From assembly GCA_030917125.1 (NCBI GenBank), contig JAUPVH010000066.1:1-14895 (forward strand): a stretch of DNA of 14,895 bases. Direction: 5' to 3'. The translations under genes and the position numbers were made by a program. Below the pieces are notes generated by a model. It ran no database searches, had not been told where the DNA came from, and was given only the letters and a program-made list of their open reading frames with translations. The stretch's first letter is position 1; every line of letters starts with the position of its first letter. Positions 12,927-14,895 of this stretch are shown one piece after another. The DNA comes from Patescibacteria group bacterium. Lineage in GTDB: Bacteria > Patescibacteriota > Saccharimonadia > CAILAD01 > GCA-016700035.

Positions 12927-14690
12927 TTAATGGCTAACGTTGGGTTTTCGCGCACCAGGTTTGTCGCCCATAAATGAGGCTACATTTGGCAGTCCAAAAC
13001 CGATGACTATGGCAATTACCGCAAAACCAAAGGCTACCCAAAGCGTGTCCTGAGAAGCTACGACTATGGCATCTTCTACATCGTTTCTTACCGCAGTACC
13101 AATTTTAAGCTGCTCTTCGCGATATTTCTGGATGGCTGCAGACTGCGCGGCCACTGGTAGCTGCTGGATCTGCTGCAAGAAAGCGGGGTCGAGCTGTTGG
13201 TTTTGCTCCGCACTATCTATGCCGCCATTTTTTGCGGATTCACGAGCCTGAGAAATAATTTTTTCTCGAACTGCATTTGGTATAACACTATCGGCCTGAA
13301 TTTTTGTACCAATTTGGGTGGCAATATTTGCAAACAGCGCCGCGCCAATGAGGGCCGCGCCAAAGCTCGCACCCACCTGACGCATGGTGTTATTTACACC
13401 ACTGGCCTCTCCGGCAAGGTTTCCATCCACCGCTGAGAGCGTGAGGTTATTGACCTGGCTTTGAATAAGTCCAACGCTGGCACCAAAGAATACCAAGCCC
13501 GGAATCAGCGAATTTACATCAGCACTGGCAGTAAGTGAATTAATCATCATCAGTACTGCCACTGCGGTACCGACTAAACCAATCATAATAATCGTTTTTG
13601 GCTTGAGTTTTTTAGCAAGCAAGAGCGCGGCTGGTGAAGAGATAAACACTGCTAGAGAAAGCGGGAAAAGTGCCTTGCCGGTCTCAAACGCATCAAGGCC
13701 ATGCACTACCTGATAGTAAATTGGAAGCACAAAAATGAGCCCAGTTAGAGAGAGCGAATTTGCGGCAGTAACCGACATACCACTGACGAATTGTCGATTC
13801 TTAAAGAGGCTTAGGCTGACAAGTGGAGTGTGCCCCAACGCTTCGCGCCGTTTCTGCCAAAAAACAAAGGCTGTCAGTAGGATAATACCCAAGGCAATGG
13901 CGATTGGTGTAATTGAAAGCCCCCATGGTGTTACATCGGCCTTAAAGACATCAAAGCTCTGTTTAGCGAGCCACCAACCGTAATCTGAACTTTGGATAAT
14001 GCCAAATACCAGAGCTAGGAGTCCGAGCGATGAGAGTGCCACCCCCAACCAATCGATTTCGGTTTTCTCGAGCTTATCCCGAGTGTCTTTAATTAAGAAT
14101 GAACCGGCTAGCAGTAAGATTACGACAATGACATTAATGCGAAAGCCCCAGCGCCAAGAGTAATTAGTGGTGAGCCAGCCACCTAAAATTGGTCCGAGTG
14201 CACTGGCCCCGCCCGCCACGGCTCCAAAAAACGCAAAGGCAATTGCACGATCACGCCCCTCGTAGTTAGTCACCAAAAGCGAAGCAGTTGCGGGCATCAT
14301 CAGTGCAGCGCCAAATCCCTCAATTATTGATTCACCAATGAGCATGTGCGTAATATTTAATGAAATTGACGCAATAAAACTCCCTACCCCAAACAAGATT
14401 GCGCCGAGCATAAACACACGTTTGCGACCATATAAATCTCCCAATCGACCACCAGTAATTGTGAACGCCGCCAGCATGAGGGTATAGACGGTTATCACCC
14501 ATTGGATTTGCGTGAAATTCGTATCGAGATCAGCAACGATGTCTTTGAGACTGACATTTAAAAGCGTCGTATCAATTACGATAATGGCAAGCGCCAGAGA
14601 AAGTACAACCAGTTTTCCCCATTTGTGCCAAAAGGCTTCTTTTTGTTGAGGCTTTTTTTGAGGGGCTGGTTTTTTGGACATAGTTAACAT
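12927..14690 (-). CDS. MFS multidrug exporter, DHA2 (EmrB/QacA) type, 14 TM
   Basis: 587 aa from ATG 14690 (or ATG 14681, 584 aa; neither has a clear ribosome site). A Lys/Pro/Gln-rich cytosolic N-terminus is followed by about 14 transmembrane helices. TM1 carries VIDTTLLNVSL with Asp40, motif A is GGRLGDLYGRKR at 80-91, and motif C GAVAGGASALGP at 156-167 marks proton antiporters; SWRWGFRINV follows. A long outward loop of about 80 residues rich in Gln/Ala lies between the last two helices, longer than usual in the family. It probably exports hydrophobic compounds or antibiotics in exchange for protons; the substrate is unknown. The 12-bp palindrome on its start may be a regulator site. No terminator is seen before the 79-aa gene, so readthrough is possible. 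Confidence 0.9.
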   Translation of the reverse strand: MLTMSKKPAPQKKPQQKEAFWHKWGKLVVLSLALAIIVIDTTLLNVSLKDIVADLDTNFTQIQWVITVYTLMLAAFTITGGRLGDLYGRKRVFMLGAILFGVGSFIASISLNITHMLIGESIIEGFGAALMMPATASLLVTNYEGRDRAIAFAFFGAVAGGASALGPILGGWLTTNYSWRWGFRINVIVVILLLAGSFLIKDTRDKLEKTEIDWLGVALSSLGLLALVFGIIQSSDYGWWLAKQSFDVFKADVTPWGLSITPIAIALGIILLTAFVFWQKRREALGHTPLVSLSLFKNRQFVSGMSVTAANSLSLTGLIFVLPIYYQVVHGLDAFETGKALFPLSLAVFISSPAALLLAKKLKPKTIIMIGLVGTAVAVLMMINSLTASADVNSLIPGLVFFGASVGLIQSQVNNLTLSAVDGNLAGEASGVNNTMRQVGASFGAALIGAALFANIATQIGTKIQADSVIPNAVREKIISQARESAKNGGIDSAEQNQQLDPAFLQQIQQLPVAAQSAAIQKYREEQLKIGTAVRNDVEDAIVVASQDTLWVAFGFAVIAIVIGFGLPNVASFMGDKPGARKPNVSH

Positions 14691-14695
14691 GTTAA
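14684..14695. repeat. 12-bp palindrome across the exporter start codon
   Basis: TTAACATGTTAA is a perfect dyad that includes the ATG at 14690. It could be a TetR- or MarR-type operator, common for exporters, or chance. No regulator gene is next to it. Confidence 0.3.
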
Positions 14696-14730
14696 ATCTT
14701 TTGTAGGACCTTAGTCAAAGCACTTTGCAT

Positions 14731-14757
14731 AAAAATACCCCCACCGTGCGGTGGGGG
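14731..14757 (-). terminator. Intrinsic terminator of the G+C-rich partial gene
   Basis: CCCCCACC and GGTGGGGG (14738-14757) form an 8-9 bp G+C stem, followed on the minus strand by TATTTTT (14731-14737). It ends the transcript of the gene at 14773 and separates it from the exporter. Confidence 0.9.
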
Positions 14758-14772
14758 CTTGGTAGAGAGATG

Positions 14773-14895
14773 CTACTCTCCCATGGAGATATTGATGGTG
14801 CCGGTGTAACCGAGCTGCTTCTCGCAGCGACTGACCTTGTGGCGACCCTCGCGCGCGATGTCGAACAGAGGGATGCCAGATTCATCACGTCGGAC
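14773..14895 (-). CDS. C-terminal end of a short G+C-rich protein (partial)
   Basis: The minus-strand frame is open from the window edge to a TAG at 14773-14775, giving 40 aa; the 5' end is outside. It begins VRRDESGIPLFDIAREG and ends INISMGE; no family is recognised. G+C is 39 of 60 bases at 14821-14880, as high as in the other two short genes and well above the neighbouring exporter. A strong terminator follows 16 nt later. It could be the end of a small or a long gene. Function unknown. Confidence 0.65.
   Translation of the reverse strand, partial: VRRDESGIPLFDIAREGRHKVSRCEKQLGYTGTINISMGE

Noticed and set aside
12866..12955. Upstream extension of the 79-aa gene to 109 aa
   Set aside because: It crosses the exporter stop and the promoter of the small gene. 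GGAGG before TTG 12865 marks a better start.
1..14895. CRISPR array, transposon, tRNA, rRNA or phage genes
   Set aside because: No spaced direct repeats, transposase motifs, cloverleaf or phage structural proteins were seen on either strand.

Overview
The window is ordinary bacterial chromosome, densely packed and mostly about 40-45% G+C. Gene content suggests a small-genome bacterium of the Candidatus Saccharibacteria/Patescibacteria type: many short unrecognised proteins, a free-standing FtsK-gamma-like helix-turn-helix protein, a pilin-type signal on a peptidase-like protein, and several genes whose -10 box lies 6-7 nt from the ATG, so their mRNAs would be leaderless. No rRNA or marker gene is present, so this placement is an inference. 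The standard genetic code fits. I see no tRNA, rRNA, CRISPR array, transposase or prophage.

Left block (1-6558), all on the minus strand and read from 6558 down to 1. A membrane flavocytochrome (ferric-reductase/NOX type), an exported cytochrome b5-like protein and a membrane-anchored DUF4352-like protein are joined by two 4-nt ATGA overlaps. They look like a trans-membrane electron-transfer operon running from cytosolic NAD(P)H to heme b to a surface cytochrome b5. Next come an anchored M23-like protein with a pilin-type N-terminus, a small GIY-YIG protein that overlaps it, and a SulP anion transporter. Then follows a PerR-like Fur regulator with a 29-bp palindromic operator laid over its own leaderless promoter. 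It leads an operon with an anchored rhodanese and a glutaredoxin cut by the window edge.

Middle block (6796-10345). A GDP-mannose pyrophosphorylase (manC type) is read rightwards and converges on a minus-strand pair: a 556-aa cytosolic protein with a caspase-like His-Gly/Cys signature, and a small single-pass membrane protein. A short G+C-rich gene at 10034-10345 has its own promoter and a strong terminator.

Right block (10385-14895). msrA follows a triple-HTH protein ending in an FtsK-gamma-like domain, 3 nt apart. Divergent to them is a membrane PH-like protein with a histone-H1-like lysine tail. A second short G+C-rich gene (79 aa, winged helix) uses a TTG start and ends in a terminator embedded in the neighbour's coding end. 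A 14-TM DHA2-type drug exporter follows, and the window closes with the tail of a third short G+C-rich gene.

Main points of interest are the flavocytochrome/cytochrome b5 operon, the caspase-like protein, the three short G+C-rich monocistronic genes, the motor-less FtsK-gamma protein and the PerR-like operator over a leaderless promoter.
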